DNA from: Medicago truncatula
Taxonomy: Eukaryota > Streptophyta > Magnoliopsida > Fabales > Fabaceae
DNA: 64,000 bases
Direction of reading: 5' to 3'
Assembly: GCF_003473485.1 (NCBI RefSeq)
Contig: NC_053045.1
Span: 39,158,494-39,222,493, forward strand
In this document: in pieces, positions 45,001-59,810 of the stretch
How the letters are laid out: every line of letters begins with the position of its first letter
Position numbering within the stretch: the first letter of the stretch is position 1
Made by a program: the position numbers and the translations under genes
The notes under the pieces: generated by a model
What the model saw: only the letters and a program-made list of their open reading frames with translations
Databases searched by the model: none
Told to the model about the DNA's origin: nothing

Positions 45001-45905
45001 AATGTGGGAGGAAACAATTTTGTTACTCTACCTTCTAGCATCAAGGAACTTTCCAAACTTAGACAGTTGAACTTGGAGCATTGTAAACAGCTGAAATATT
45101 TGCCTGAGCTCTCATCAAATACTGTCTTGCCAGTAGGAAAAACATTTTTTGGTAGATATGTAGCTGGATTATATATTTTTGACTGCCCCGGTTTAATTGA
45201 GATGGAATGCTGTTATAGAATGGCTTTTTCTTGGATGATACAACTCCTGAAGGTGCCTACTCCATCCTTTTTCTTGTCTATATTTATTTGTATGTGATTG
45301 AACTAAAACATAACTAATTTATCTGGTACCAGGTGCACATGCAATCCTACCTCCCAATGGGTCAGATAAATTTTGTTATTCCCAAAACTCAAATTCCAAC
45401 GTGGTTCAACAAACAAAATGTAGGTAGTTCAATAAGCATTGACCCATCACCTGTTATGCATGACAATTTGATAGGCGTTGCTTGCTGCTTAACTTTTGTA
45501 GCACGTGATGGTCCAACTAATTTAAGTGAGACAGGTCAATATCAGGATAATCCGACTAATTTAGGTGCAGGATGGTCACCTTATATTGGATTTGGTTTTA
45601 AAAGTAAACATTGTGGACGCTTTCCCATTATTCCCATACATCTTGGAAAAGATCTGGTCACAGTTGATTTAGATCACTTGTTGCTAATTCTTTTCACTAG
45701 GGAAGAATTTATTAATTATTATATGAATTATATAACAAAGGGATTGCATGATATTAGTGGTATTGAATTGACAGCTGTAGTTGAGCAGCCCCTTGGTTTG
45801 CATTTGGAGGTAAAAAATTGTGGTTATCATTGGATATTTAAGGAGGATCTGGAACATTTAAACCCACAAATGATGTACAGTGGAAATTCCTCAGTTCAGC
45901 CATAA
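42080..45905 (+). CDS. TIR-NBS-LRR (TNL) immune receptor, 1083 aa, five exons
   Basis: Exons 42080-42579, 42809-43904, 44006-44299, 44464-45252 and 45333-45905; phases agree throughout, giving 1083 residues. The TIR domain (about 15-165) has KYDVFVSFRGGDTRNNFTDH and the STWCLKEL box with the conserved Glu expected for NADase activity. NB-ARC has the P-loop GMGGIGKTTLA, kinase-2 LIVLDNVDQ, GLPLAIKVLG and the MHD motif (IFMHDLFKELG). About ten LRRs follow (LDLSHSENLIMMPDFLEIPN onward), then a C-terminal post-LRR beta domain (IPTWFNKQNVGSSISIDPSP to the end). TNLs detect pathogen effectors and trigger cell-death signalling via EDS1. No lesion seen. ATG at 42086 is an alternative start. Fragments of related genes lie at 10350-11340 and 62175-62396. 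Confidence 0.95.
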
Positions 45906-47225
45906 GTGTTTCTATTTTATAGATGATATTAAGCTGATTTTTTTGACAGTTCTCTTTTTATGCGTGTCAATATTAATGTACATTGTTACAATGATAATGA
46001 ACATGCTTAGTGATTGACTGTCTCTGAAGATCTATTGCTAAATGACTGAGTCTTGGATTTATTTATCTTAATGTTAAGTCGAAGTTATTGGGTGTCTCTC
46101 TCTTTTCATTGGTTAATGGTTAACTTGTTCATTAGTTTTAAAACATAGGTATGAACATGAAAGAAAGTCTTATGCACATTTTTTCTTGGCATTATGCCTC
46201 TAAAATCCCTTGTCACACTCATGTTGCTGGCTTCACTATCGCTCCCAGTGACATTGCTCTGTTGTTCATTGGGTCTGTGTATTACTTTGCTTATTAACTA
46301 ATTTTAGTGAAATAATATCCTATATACACTTTCATAAAATAAAATAAAAAGTCCTGCCTACACTTTTTGTAAGCGTGTGGCAAAATTTAAGAGTTGAGAT
46401 CTTGCTGTTCTAAAGAGAAAAATACACTGACCTCTATTTTGTTTTGGAGTTTTTTTTCTTTCTTAAATCATAACCAAGAAATATTTGGAATTTATTTAAC
46501 TTAAGTCTATTTCAGGTCCTAATATGATTTTTTTAACAGCAATTAACATTTATTTATAAAGGTGGAAAGAAGTACAAGAGGTACTAAATTCACAAAATAA
46601 AAAATAGTACTCATCCCACCAACAAACCAAGAGAAATGTCAATATCCTAATGTATATTTTTTGAATGACAAATGTTGGTTGTAATCTTGTACGTCGGAAG
46701 AATTTAACCTATGACATTTTTGTTACTCCAACACTTATCAGTTATGTCCTTCCCCTCAAACAACCAAACTTATCAAGGAAGTGCCAAAACAGCCACACAA
46801 TCCTAACCAGTTTCAATTCAAAAGTGGCTTCTACCATGAAAATGGGAAATGTATATTGTATTTTCACTCATTCCGTTTCTCATGCGTTTCATGCAAGTCA
46901 CACCAGTTTATGTGAAATCTATTCCCAAAATAGTCGTTGCATTCAATAAAAGACGAGTGTGTGTTACAGAATCGTCAAACATGAATACTAATGATCTATT
47001 GAAGATAAGCTTGCTAATCTGTACTGAACTTACACCTGCTTGCGACACCTCACAATTCAGCAGAAGTTCAACAATAACTAATAGAATATTTTAACAATAG
47101 CACAGAACAAGTAACAAAATCAAATTGAATGCCATTTCTAAAGTAAGTGTCAAAACTAGCCTTCCATATGCAGTAAGTACTAATAGGAACATGTTCATAA
47201 TTTATATACATTATTTAATTATCAA
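45906..47225. other. 3' flank and intergenic, no supported gene
   Basis: ORFs at 46665-46949 and 46849-47094 overlap in different frames, lack domains and are probably chance. Confidence 0.4.
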
Positions 47226-47229
47226 GTGA

Positions 47230-47590
47230 ATCATTACTTTCCACCTTTAATGTAATAGTTCTCCCGGTAAGATTCTTCACATATATTTTCATATATACCA
47301 CCACCACGAACCTGCAAAATCCAGTGGATATTGTAATGAGAGTATATCTTGAAGCTGCTTTCACATTACCTATTGTATCTTAACTCTCTACATCCAATGT
47401 TATGATCCTTTCCTGTCAATGTTTTGACAAAAATTTGCATTCCACCTATCAATCGAAGCACCAAATGAAGTGCGGATTCTGTTTGAATGTTGTAATCCAC
47501 AAGCGTGCGACCATCCTCCAATTGCCTTCCTATCAATATTTTCACAAAGATCTTCATCTGCTCAAATTGAAACACCAAAACGTTAGAAAC
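47230..47590 (-). pseudogene. Decayed polyubiquitin fragment
   Basis: The minus strand starts [20 protein letters not shown], so ubiquitin residues of roughly 11-41 are deleted. It continues [19 protein letters not shown] and [15 protein letters not shown], then a diverged DTIGNVKA-like piece, and finally a third start (MKIYVKNLTGRTITLKVES) near 47235-47290. The DNA just upstream ('gttttggtgtttcaatttgag' region) resembles the leader before the intact gene at 57459-58832. Frameshifts and deletions make it non-functional. Confidence 0.88.
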
Positions 47591-47599
47591 AGGTCACAC

Positions 47600-48364
47600 A
47601 CATCAAGACAACACTAAATAAATCATGAATGATAATCCATCGAATTCAGAACAAGTTGGGACCAAAGAAATACTCGAGATTAAATTGATCAGTTCACAGT
47701 TTATATTAGAAGATATTCCACGATAGTTGTTGGGTCACGAGGGATTCCGAGGGATCATCACATCGGGTGTTTTAACAATCATACAAGCTACAGAGAGAGA
47801 CCACACTTTAACCCAAAACTTGACGTCATTAGGTTTATGGGTCCTCTAACTTATAAAGTGTTCAACATTCACCTTTCTATCCATATAAGATATATTACTT
47901 ACATTTGATATACCAACAATCTCTATCTCAAGTATGAGTTCCTCCGTTCTTTTATGGGTACATATGTTCTATTAGATAGTTAATCCATAATTACACTTAG
48001 TGATTAGTCACAAATCTGTTTTCAGTTTTGGTTATGAGTTAGTTAGACTTTAGTTAGTTAGTTCTAATAACTTGACCTACAAGTCATGTGTGTATAAATA
48101 AAAGTTGTAAATCCCATCTTTCATTAATAAATGAAAAACATAATACAACAAACTCTTCTCTCTCTAACTTCTTAATTCTTATTCTGTTCTTTCAATTTCA
48201 TTCATTCTATGTTACATAAATAAAGCAACCGTAAAAATGAAAATTTGAGGCTGTAAAATTTGAGGCAACATAAATAAAGCTTATTGTCAGAAAACGTGGT
48301 GGCTTTCAAGTTTAATGACTATATCACATAATAATGTGAAGCAAAGAAGGTTAATATCATATTG
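47600..48364. other. Intergenic, nothing recognised
   Basis: No convincing ORF or element. Confidence 0.4.
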
Positions 48365-48373
48365 TAAATTTGG

Positions 48374-48678
48374 GGTTTAATTGCATTTTTGGACCCCTAT
48401 CTTTCCAAAAGTTGCGGTTATGGATTCCTAACTAATTTAAATACAAAACAGACCTCTATGTTTTGATTCTTTGACAGTTTTGGACCCCTAGTCCATTGTT
48501 GACTCGGTCAACGCTGACGTGGCACCCTAAGTGAGGTGCCACATGTCAATTTTTTTTGCCTTGGGGGTCCAAAACTGCCAAAGAATCAAAACATAGGGGG
48601 CTGTTTTGTATTTAAATTAGTTAGGGGTCCATAACCGCAACTTTTGAAAAGATAGGGGTCCAAAAGTGCAATTAAGCC
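48374..48678. mobile_element. MULE-type MITE (copy b of 6977-7284)
   Basis: Starts 'ggtttaattgcatttttgga', ends 'aaaagtgcaattaagcc', and shares the 'caaaacag...ctatgttttg' arms of copy a. Flanked by TAAATTTGG (48365-48373) and TAAATCTGG (48679-48687), a 9-bp duplication with one change. The centre ('tgactcggtcaac', 'gtggcaccctaagt') is inverted relative to copy a. Confidence 0.88.
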
Positions 48679-48771
48679 TAAATCTGGTGGTGTTACGTGG
48701 ACTGCACAATCACATTAAAAAAATTGTGTTAACTTTTGTTCGTGATATTTTAGGGGACAAAAATCAATTAT

Positions 48772-48964
48772 CGAGTAATGCTAGCAACACTCTATTTTAA
48801 ATACTCTCTCTAAATATTTACTCTTTTATTGATTTAAATCATTGTGGGTCTACATTTTGAAAATTGAACGTCCATAAAATGGTGGGACATACATTGATTT
48901 CATCCAATAAATAAGTAATTCAATAAATGAGTAAATGGTAGAGAGAGTGCTGCTAGCATTTCTC
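48772..48964. mobile_element. MITE, about 193 bp
   Basis: Ends 'gagtaatgctagcaacactc' and 'gagtgctgctagcatttctc' are inverted repeats. Flanked by ATCAATTAT (48763-48771) and ATCAATTAC (48965-48973), an imperfect 9-bp duplication. Confidence 0.8.
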
Positions 48965-48974
48965 ATCAATTACC

Positions 48975-50650
48975 ATATGGAGTGACAATGATAAAATATT
49001 TACTATAAAACTTTGATTGAGGGTCGGATATGGTCTTTGTCGATTTGGCCTATTTCAATTCTTGTGTATGCAACTATCTTAAAATTTGACACAGTAACAC
49101 TTAATTTATGCAATAATACGTTGATAATACATATGTTGAGTCGATTATTTATCTAAACAGAATTTAGAAAAATGTTATAAAAAATTTCACATGTTAAAAC
49201 AAGAGATCTTAAACCAGTTATATATATATAATCAACTTAAAAGATCTAAAATACCAGTTAAAATCATGTTCTACACTAATGTCTTCTATATCTATATCGA
49301 GTACACACTTCCTTCCCCTTCTAGCCACTCCCACGACTTAACCACTATATTTTCATATTTCAACCAACTCCGCCTATTCATAGCCTCAAAATCAAATTAG
49401 ACCTTGTAAAATCGTATGTTATTTATATTTATCAATTTTGTCCATTTCTCTTGGTTTATAATTTTTTAGTAAGTGAAAAATCATAAATTTAAATTGAGAA
49501 GCTTTTGTAAGATAAAAGTGAATGCAATCTTGGTCTTAGAGATGGCAGATTTGGGATATGAGTGATGCTATATAGTACGGATCTCTCGCCTACGAAAATT
49601 TACAAATGCTACTTCCCATGCGTATTAGGTTTGACTCCAGAAAAAGAAACGGGAGATTTCATATTAAATAATAAAAAAAAAAATATTAAACCGACTCTTC
49701 CCTCAAAAAAATAACATTAAACCTGTTATTTTACATACTAAGTCATAAAAAGGAAAAAAACAATCAAATGATGTGTTTCTTTTCTCGTCATTGTTTCTGT
49801 TTGGAATTCTAGATGTCATTCATACACAAAAGTGGTGATTTATTAGGGGTAGCATTCCAAAACTGCATAAAACTTCTGAGCTTGTTTGATATGATTTCAC
49901 CTAACTTTATCATCTAATGGAGTGATTTTATACATGGTAATGAAATGAGATAAGAATCAATTAGATGTTAATAAATCATAGAATCAAAAGGAATTTGTGA
50001 TGAGAATTATCAGGGCCAACATTAATTTGTGATGCAGGAGAGATGGATTTACTTTTCTATATATGCAGTTTGAGAAGTTTGAGAACATACTTATTAGTAA
50101 TATAATATGTGGTAGAGCCATTGATTGCCACAACCCATCATCACAGATCCAAAAAGAACTCCCTCAAGAGATCTCACTTCCCACTCACCAAATTAACCCC
50201 AAACTTCTCCTTGGTTTCAAAAAAGCCAAGAAAAAGAAGAAAAATGTAACAAATAGTGCAAACAAACTCTTCAAAACCAATTGATAGTATCTTAAGGAGT
50301 TGGGTTTAGGTCACCTTCTGACTTCATCACTCCACCTAAGTCGTTAAGATATTTGCTTGGTGACATAAATTCTTCGGATGGTGAATTTAGACAATGACCT
50401 TGTTTTGGGTTTAACTAAGATTGATGATGATAACAAAAGAAAAGGCTCAAGTCTTGCATTTAGATAAAATCAACCATTCATATGGTGCAATTTATGATAA
50501 AAACTGGTTGAAATGATAAACACTGCCATCATATATAGAAGTCCTTTTTACCATATGATAAATTGACTAAATCATTTTCTACTGCTATACTGGCTTATCT
50601 ATTGAAATAACGTTTAAACTGAAGCAGTTTCTCCTGCCAATATTTATAAC
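48975..50650. other. Intergenic with a block duplicated at 55985-56310
   Basis: 50130-50560 matches 55985-56310 in several blocks ('acaacccatcatcaca', 'aacaaactcttcaaaa', 'ttgatagtatcttaaggagt', 'aacactgccatcatatatag'). The ORF at 50063-50284 covers part of it, but its homologue is frame-broken, so it is not supported as a gene. Confidence 0.5.
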
Positions 50651-51169
50651 CATAGGAAAGGGAAGAGGAATAAAGATGGAAACACTTCAGTGTGAAAAAT
50701 TCATTGTGAGGCATCCGAAGATTAAATAAAAATTCATTATAGAAAAATTCATTGTGAGGTCTGGTGAAACCCGGAAATTCAACGCTTTAAATGGAATTTA
50801 AACGAGTTCTACCATAACCTAAAACTGATTCTTAAAGTTACTTAAGGAAAAAACTTGTTCTGGTTTTGATTTCCTATAAAATTCAGAAGCAATTTAACAT
50901 TGGTGATAGCTCATTAGTTCCAACTGCTACAAAAAGATACTGTACATCTACCGATTTGGTACTATAACAACAGAAATAAAGATATGACAGATGTGCTTAA
51001 AGAACAAATAAACCTTTTTCAACCCACTATAATGCAAAACAAATGAGGAATCCGAAGATTAAATAAGTAGCAGAGAATCACAGAAGACAAAAATCTACAT
51101 TGTACGCCACTGAGACAGATAGCACAACTTGTCCTTTGGGGGGTCTTCATCCTTGATGCATGAAGTTTT

Positions 51170-51537
51170 TCAAAGTGTATCTGAGATTCGAAAATTCAAT
51201 TTCTCAAATTTTAGAATCCACAAGTCTCATCTCATATAGATTAAGAAAGGAAAATAGCACAATAGGTTCACTATAACTCAAGTACTTCATAAAAAGAATA
51301 AGCAATAAGGAAAGGATGAAGACAGTGTGAAAATAATAATCAGTCAAAGCATGTTCATTCTTACCTGCAGCAGGGAGCACCTCAGAATTTGCAGCCTGAA
51401 AACAACGACGAAAATTAGACAAAGGCATTCCAGGTGTTCCACCTAACAATGAAACAGCCACTAATAACTAGGAGGTTTTACTCACTTCATCTTCACCAAA
51501 TTCATCATCAGAGGATTCATCATCATAGTAGCTGGAA
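51170..51537 (-). CDS. Candidate distal 3' exons of the F-box gene at 52766-54418
   Basis: Minus-strand exons 51537-51486 (52 bp), 51395-51365 (31 bp) and 51180-51170 mirror those at 34524-34918 in length, splice sites and phase. Spliced from a GTAAAT donor at 52769 they would end the protein with C, SSYYDDESSDDEFGEDE, AANSEVLPAA and DTL, then TGA. Substitutions between the two copies keep the frame and the acidic character. Use in the mature mRNA is inferred, not shown. Confidence 0.45.
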
Positions 51538-52305
51538 CTGAAACAATGAAAACAATTATATATGAATGAGCAGCTCAGCATAATTTCAGGGTCAAGATCC
51601 CAGACCCCACTCTATAATAACAAACACATCTTCCAAATGCCACAATACGTCCCCAATAACAAAAAGCCAAGGAAAAGAAAGTTAAGGCAAAACGAAACAT
51701 TCCCAAGTAAAATCAAAAGAAAAGTTTAAATTTAACATGTTCTTATTCATGAGAAACTTGTTCCAAACACCCTGTAGGCTGTAGATTAACCCAACAACCA
51801 GATCTGAAGGAACTAATTAGGCCCATATCATGAAAAGATCATAGTAAAAAACTCACTTTACATACTAAAAATATTATAAAGAACATCAGCCAAATCCTAT
51901 TAATATGACGGAAACACAGAAAATAATGCAAAAGTCTATAGTTTCAAGAAATAAAAAATTGAAGATATTACTGAAAAAGAGCTTTACGAAATTATGTTGA
52001 TATAGAAAATACAATGAAGAATTTTGAATTAGCTTTCATGTCAATCAAGTCAACATTAAAGTTTTGCTTATGATCACAAAAACGCAGCCCAATATAGACT
52101 TAGTGCATTTAAAAGAGTATATAACTTTTAAGTACTAACCAATATTTTAACTCAAACACATAAAACAAATAATACAATTCCTCTAATTCAACTTGCACTA
52201 CCTTCACATCAAGTTATTAGCTATTTCAATCAAAACTTTCACTTTCCGTACAGGAACTGGGACCCACGTTTAAGTGTCTATCTCTCTGCCAATTAAGTGC
52301 AACAT

Positions 52306-52420
52306 TGTGTTGAAATTGGGGCCTAACTCATCCTCACAAAACCGGTTTGTAAGGTGAGGATTGCCCCCACTTATAAACACATTGTCAGGCCATCACCTAT
52401 CCGATGTGGGACTCTTAACA
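52306..52420 (-). mobile_element. Solo-LTR/TRIM-like insertion, 115 bp
   Basis: The minus strand begins TGTTAAGAGTCCCACATCGG and ends AATTTCAACACA, so it has TG...CA termini; 'agtcccacatcggatag' is a familiar start of small plant LTR repeats. The paralogous locus near 35690 ('aagtgttccaacatctaagc') lacks it, which defines the insertion. The target duplication is short or eroded. Confidence 0.75.
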
Positions 52421-52765
52421 CATCGAAGCATTTGGCCGGAGCCATGCTTAAGCATACAGCTGAACCTAAAAATGTTGGGATGTTATAGCATGTGAGCGTA
52501 GGGTGGGGGAAGGATGAACCAGTTTTACAAAATTCAAAGTAGGACGAAACCACCTACTGAAGTTTGAAAGACAAGTTCAAGATTCTTTTTGGGGTAAAAA
52601 ATATGTCATGCTTTAGTTCACAAATGGCATACTCCATAAAATAATCATAGTAGTCTGTCTAACTAGTGAAGCTATTTATTTCATCAACCACCCTTTTATA
52701 CTACGCAATGAAGTTGAATTAGTAAATTGAACCCATTCAAAGAAAAACAAACAAAGAAAGAAAAT

Positions 52766-54418
52766 TTACCAAAACTTGATGGCACAACTTTCCAGGCATA
52801 CATCTTCCAATTGGTTGCGGGCATCATCCAGCTTCTCCATATCAGCTGATAAACGTCTCGAACAGTGTATATTGATCTCCTCTAAATATGGGGCATTTTT
52901 TAAGATAAACGTAACGAATTGGATTTCATATTCATTTCCATAAAAATTTAAAAAGGATAATCGACTGAGAGAAGATTTGAAACAGCAAGGAACTGAGTTC
53001 AATATCAAATCTTCGCTATCCAAGTAGTTAAGTACCTAAATAAGAACCATTCAACAAGTCAATTGACAAAAATAATATTATTGTTAGTCTTGAACATGGC
53101 AAATACAAACACCGACGCAGAGAATAAAACGTACCACCCTAGGAATCTCAAGAACTTCCAATTTAGGAGTCTTTCGAAGGATGTGCATCAGTACTTCATT
53201 AGTGTTCTCGGGACTCCAAGAATACACATTAAGATGTGTCAAATTGTCAAATGAAGGAAGGAGATGGAGAGTATCCTTTGTATGGTAAAGACACTAGTAA
53301 TGGAAACAAAACTATGTTCAGTATTGAGAGAAAGAAAATATGCAATGGTTATAAGAAACACATAACTAAAAACAACATTCTCATAGGCAGTATCGTATGC
53401 AATACTTAAAAAAAAAAAGAAATGAAGATGATAGGCAAATAGTGTAACATACCTCAAGAGTATCATTAGCTAGTTTGAGAGACTTGACATTGCTAAGTCC
53501 ACTCAGTAGCTCAATTGCACACTGAGAAGCAAATACTTCATCAGGTGGAAACAAATTAATATCTGCATCAACTATGGAGGTAAGGTTAACAGGGATACAT
53601 TCTATTGTTGGATCACATGAACATATTAAGGATATAAGATTCGCAGCATCAATCTTGAATGTACAACCATGATCATAATCTACACAATCAAAGTCAAAAT
53701 GGACGGTCAACTTCCTTAATGTGGAAATTGCAACGCTAATCTGCATTATGTTCTCCCAAGACCAATCATACAAAGACAACTCTTGTAAGACTGGACACCC
53801 AGAAAAAAGACGTTGAACTGACTTCTCATTTGCAAAGGTAACATCTGAAACTACTAAGTTCTTTAGCTTAGGGAAATGAATACCATTAGGAATATGCAGA
53901 GTGAATTTGAGGTTTAAATGCAGTTCATTCAATGACTCGAAAGCTGGGAAACTATGTGGTAACACAAACTTATCATTTGGATGACCTAGTGAAAGTTTAA
54001 GATATTGCATTTTGTGCTTTGCAACAGAAGATATTAAGGAACTAACTTTGTCTGCATCAATAACACTTCTAAATATTTGAACACAAAGCCTTTCTACGCG
54101 GTTAGATTTTTGCAGTAATCTTCCAACTAGATCTAAGAGGCTATTTTCCTTGTTTTTCTGATCCAAGAGGCTATTTTCCGTGTTGTTCTGGTTTCGGGGG
54201 TCTAAGTCATATCGAGGATGACGAAAATTAAAATCAAATGCAGATAAGTAGGTCCACAATTGTTTCCACTTCTTAGCCAATATGGAAGTTCTTACAGCAT
54301 CTTTCGTAGGGAGCAATGAAAGAATATGAAGAAGAACGCCCTCGGGTAAGTTGCTAATGATATCATCCACATTATGTTTTTGGATCTTATACGCATCAGT
54401 TGAGATTGTACAAGCCAT
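52766..54418 (-). CDS. F-box/FBD/LRR protein (464 aa without distal exons)
   Basis: Exons 54418-53453, 53293-53135 and 53035-52766, all phase 0; exons 2 and 3 have the same lengths as in the paralogue at 36253-37921. F-box at about residues 16-60 (DDIISNLPEGVLLHILSLLP), the same ENSLLD duplication, LRR-like repeats (FPKLKNLVVSDVTFANEKS; GCPVLQELSLYDWSWEN), and an FBD domain (LLPSFDNLTHLNVYSWSPEN; SVPCCFKSSLSRLSF; ARNQLEDVCLESC). Likely an SCF adaptor. Unspliced, exon 3 ends TGG TAA; a GTAAAT donor overlaps that stop, allowing the acidic extension at 51170-51537. No lesion is visible. The N-terminal third is almost identical to the paralogue while the rest has diverged. Confidence 0.9.
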
Positions 54419-54518
54419 GGTCTAAACCTGCCAGCACGAAATAATAAAGCAATAAGTTGAGCCAACATTTTAAAGTATGAGTGGCATGCAATTTAGGAGG
54501 CAAGCTTTTAGCTTAATA
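54117..54518. repeat. 402-bp near-identical tract shared with 37620-38021
   Basis: Partner of the tract described at 37620-38021; it covers the F-box coding region, ATG and the end of the leader intron. Confidence 0.85.
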
Positions 54519-55788
54519 CAACATGTACTCTATTGTATAATAATACATGAACTTCAACCAAACTGCTAGCTAGGTGTAAATCAAAGCAGAAAAAACAAAT
54601 GAAAGGGAAATAGGGATTTGAATTTGAAATACTTGTGTTGTGTTATAGGAAATAAGGATTCCCTTATTATGAATGATTAAAAAATTAATCAACGGCAAAG
54701 CAGTAAATTGTAATCTGAAAAAATCCATTGATTTAATAAATTTGAGGTTGAGATTCGAATCCGTGGAGTTATAATTATAAAAACAAAATGAAAGAAAGAC
54801 GATTAAGCTAGTTAATAAATAGAATAGAAGAAAAGGAAGAGATTAACTTAGTAGCAATGAAGAGAGTGAAGCAACAAGCTAAAGAGCATACTGCGTGCAG
54901 TGGTTAACCTCAAACCTGATTTTGATGGATTAGCCTCACTAGTGTAAACCAAAATGACAAAGTTGAGTCTATCAACCTGGTGAGAGAAAAGGTCATAGAA
55001 AAGGAAAAAAGATAAAGAAAAAAGTTTAAATAATATAGGAGAGTAATAGTCCTTTTATCGAAATTTTAAAATAATTTCCGTTAATATTATTATATTAATA
55101 TTAATAATTTAATATACTAACAAGTAATAAACCTGTGTTTTTGCACGGATCGCATAACATTGCGATAATCATATAAAAAATAATTACTTTGTTAATATTT
55201 TCAAATGTTTAAGGATAATAAATGAAAATTATCAATATTATTATAATATTTCTATTGAATACTTTTTTTCTTATAAATAGAAAAATATGTTAAATATTTA
55301 AGGATAACAAAATTTATTTGATTAGTATTGTGAAATGGAGGGAGTAAATTTATTCAAATTAATTAAATTACTCCAATGACTACGATTACTAATGGTTTTT
55401 AGTAAATTATACTTACTAATTTTACAATTAAAATCAATAAAATTAATCATTTCTTTATTAAAAATCATGCACAATATATTTTTTAAATAATTAAATAATG
55501 TGTAATTTTTTTATGTGTCCAACTATTTTTTATTTCCTCTAAAAAAACTGTAATTTATATTTGGGGTTTGACCATTCCCGTATCTTTGTTTGTGAGATAC
55601 TGAAATTAATATCTACTAGTTGTATAGGATTGAGATCGGTGGCAGAAATTCCCCCTAAAATATCTTCTCCATAATCATATGTAAGTTTATAAGTGAAGAA
55701 TCATAAATATATTTAAATCAAGAAGCTTTTATAAGCTAAAAAATTGGTTTTATTAGTGATAAATAATACTCCCTCCATTTCACAATAA

Positions 55789-55928
55789 GTGTAGTTTATT
55801 TGGTATAACATTAAAGGCATTGAAATCTTATGTTCATCACAAGCCTCAACAGCCATCAGTGTAGTTTATTTGGTATAACATTAAAGGCATTGAAATCTTA
55901 TGTGCATCACAAGCCTCAACAGCCATCT
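55789..55928. repeat. Two tandem copies of a 70-bp unit
   Basis: Each unit begins 'gtgtagtttatttggtataa' and ends 'cctcaacagccatc'; they differ at about one base (tgttcatc/tgtgcatc). A solitary Stowaway half ('ctccctccatttcacaataa') precedes them. Confidence 0.93.
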
Positions 55929-55984
55929 ATCTTAACGCTGATCATGCCTCCTCCTCCTCTTTCAATTCGGTGGTATAGCAATTG

Positions 55985-57440
55985 GTCGCTACAACCCATC
56001 ATCACATATCCAAAATGAATTCCCTCAAGAGATCTTAGCGATAATTAACCCCAAACCTTTCAATGATCTCAGTAAGGCCAAGAAAAAGAAAAATGTAACG
56101 AAGGGCACTCATGACCAGGAGAAGAAAAATGTAACAAATATTGCAAACAAACTCTTCAAAATCAATTGATAGTATCTTAAGGAGTTGGGTTTAGGCCACC
56201 TTCCGACTTCATCACTCCACCTATTTCGTCAAACATCTGGTGCAATTTATGATACAAACTGGTTGAAATGATAAACACTGCCATCATATATAGAAATCCT
56301 TTTTACTTTAGTGTAACTGTTTGTTAGACTCTCAGTACCAAAATGCAGCTGGCCTTGAAAAGGCAAAGCAAAAATGAAGGTCTTTGAAGGTCAGCAATAA
56401 ACTAACAGAAACGAACAGCAGGGATATAGATAACTTGTGATTTTAAGGATGTCAGATAAGAAACAAATATTTGAACCTTACTTAACTCATTTTAGACACC
56501 ATCCTTGTTTTTAAGTGTCTCATACCATAAACTTTATTTCTCGGTTCTGATTCTCCAAAGTCATTTAGTCATCTCCCTAAGCTAAATTGAAAATTCTTGA
56601 CTCAATTAATCCTATTCTCTATAACTTATCCTACTTGACTCAATTAAACTCTTCATCCTCACTCCCTTAAATAATACATGATGGAGTATTTCTTTTCCTT
56701 CAAAATGGAAGGTAACAAATTGAGAGCTTAACAAAACCAACTTTGATAAGACTACCCCCCACCAATAGACAGATTCCTATTCAATCACACCCAGACAAGT
56801 GACAGCAACTTCATTTTTTCTCCAAGGTTTAGCACAATAGGTGCCAGGTCTCACTGACATTGTGACTAAGCTATTCTATTAATTCTCTGCAAATCTCATG
56901 AACTGATCCTCTCATTTCTCATTTAAACGAGACATTGGAATGACATTTTCCAAAAGTCCAAACAAAGTAACATTCTTAAGTTACTTGATACAACAACGCA
57001 AAGAAGATAAACGAGAAGGAAATTTAGAATCTATCTTAAGAACCTTTTACATAAAAATTTATCCTCCTAAAATCAACTCTCGTCTGTTGACACACTACTA
57101 ATAATGAAGTTGTTAATACTGCAGGACAGATAGCAATTGCAAAGTCACGAAATCAAAACTTAATCCAGAATCCGTCACTAAAATCACATCCTCAGATCAT
57201 ACACAATTTAATAGGGCAAAATATATTACTTCTGCATAATAACGAATTTTTAAAACAAATAGCAAAGCACATTCATATAAGTAGCGATCAAACTAACCAG
57301 AAAATAAAACATAATATTTCAGAACTGTTTTGAATAGCATCATACATGACACACCAAACATAACAATATCAACTAAAAGGACTAAAAACAACGACCAACA
57401 CACCATTTATTAGACAAAGAGTGCAAGTGACGCACAGACC
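55985..57440. other. Intergenic and 3' flank of polyubiquitin gene
   Basis: 55985-56310 is the second copy of the block at 50130-50560. The rest shows no supported gene. Confidence 0.5.
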
Positions 57441-57458
57441 AAACATACTGGAACACAC

Positions 57459-59339
<1,881 letters not shown>

Positions 59340-59810
59340 CTTGAATCGTAGATAGAAAGAAGAAGAAAAGAGAGAGTTTAGGTTTTTCGAATATCGGATT
59401 AGGATCTGATCAATTGGTGAAAGATGGTTACGAGAGGAAGTCGTATTTATCTGTTGGATGTACCGAGTTAATGACTAAAATAGCCTCCGGTCTATCTACC
59501 GACAGGTATGTAACACGTATATTGTTTAGCTGGCTAAATACCATAAGTTTGGTCAACAAGCATATCTGAAAAATTTCTCTCAAAAAAAAAAAAAAAAAAG
59601 CTAAAATTTTACGTGTCTAAAAATATTGTTTAAGAAATTCTGAAAAAAAATTGAAAGAATATTTCATGCGAATGGTTAATATAAAAACATCGCAATTATG
59701 TGGTGTTTGATTATAAGATTTTTTTTTTAGAAATAATTATAAGATTGTTTTTTTTTTTTTGAAAAAAAATAATTATAAGATTGTTAGTATGTTCATTTTT
59801 TGTTGTCAAG

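Larger units (their letters stand above)
50660..55660. repeat. Segmental duplication carrying an F-box gene (partner 34120-39500)
   Basis: Colinear copy of the segment described at 34120-39500, same orientation. It includes the distal acidic exons, the F-box gene and the 5' UTR exon near 54850-54970. It lacks the MITEs at 38544-38880 and gains an LTR-like insert at 52306-52420. Confidence 0.85.

Noticed and set aside
46665-47094. Overlapping ORFs as a small gene
   Set aside because: Different frames, no domain, no splice logic and AT-rich composition.
50063-50284. 73-codon ORF as a gene
   Set aside because: Its duplicated counterpart at 55985-56170 does not keep the frame, so there is no sign of coding constraint.
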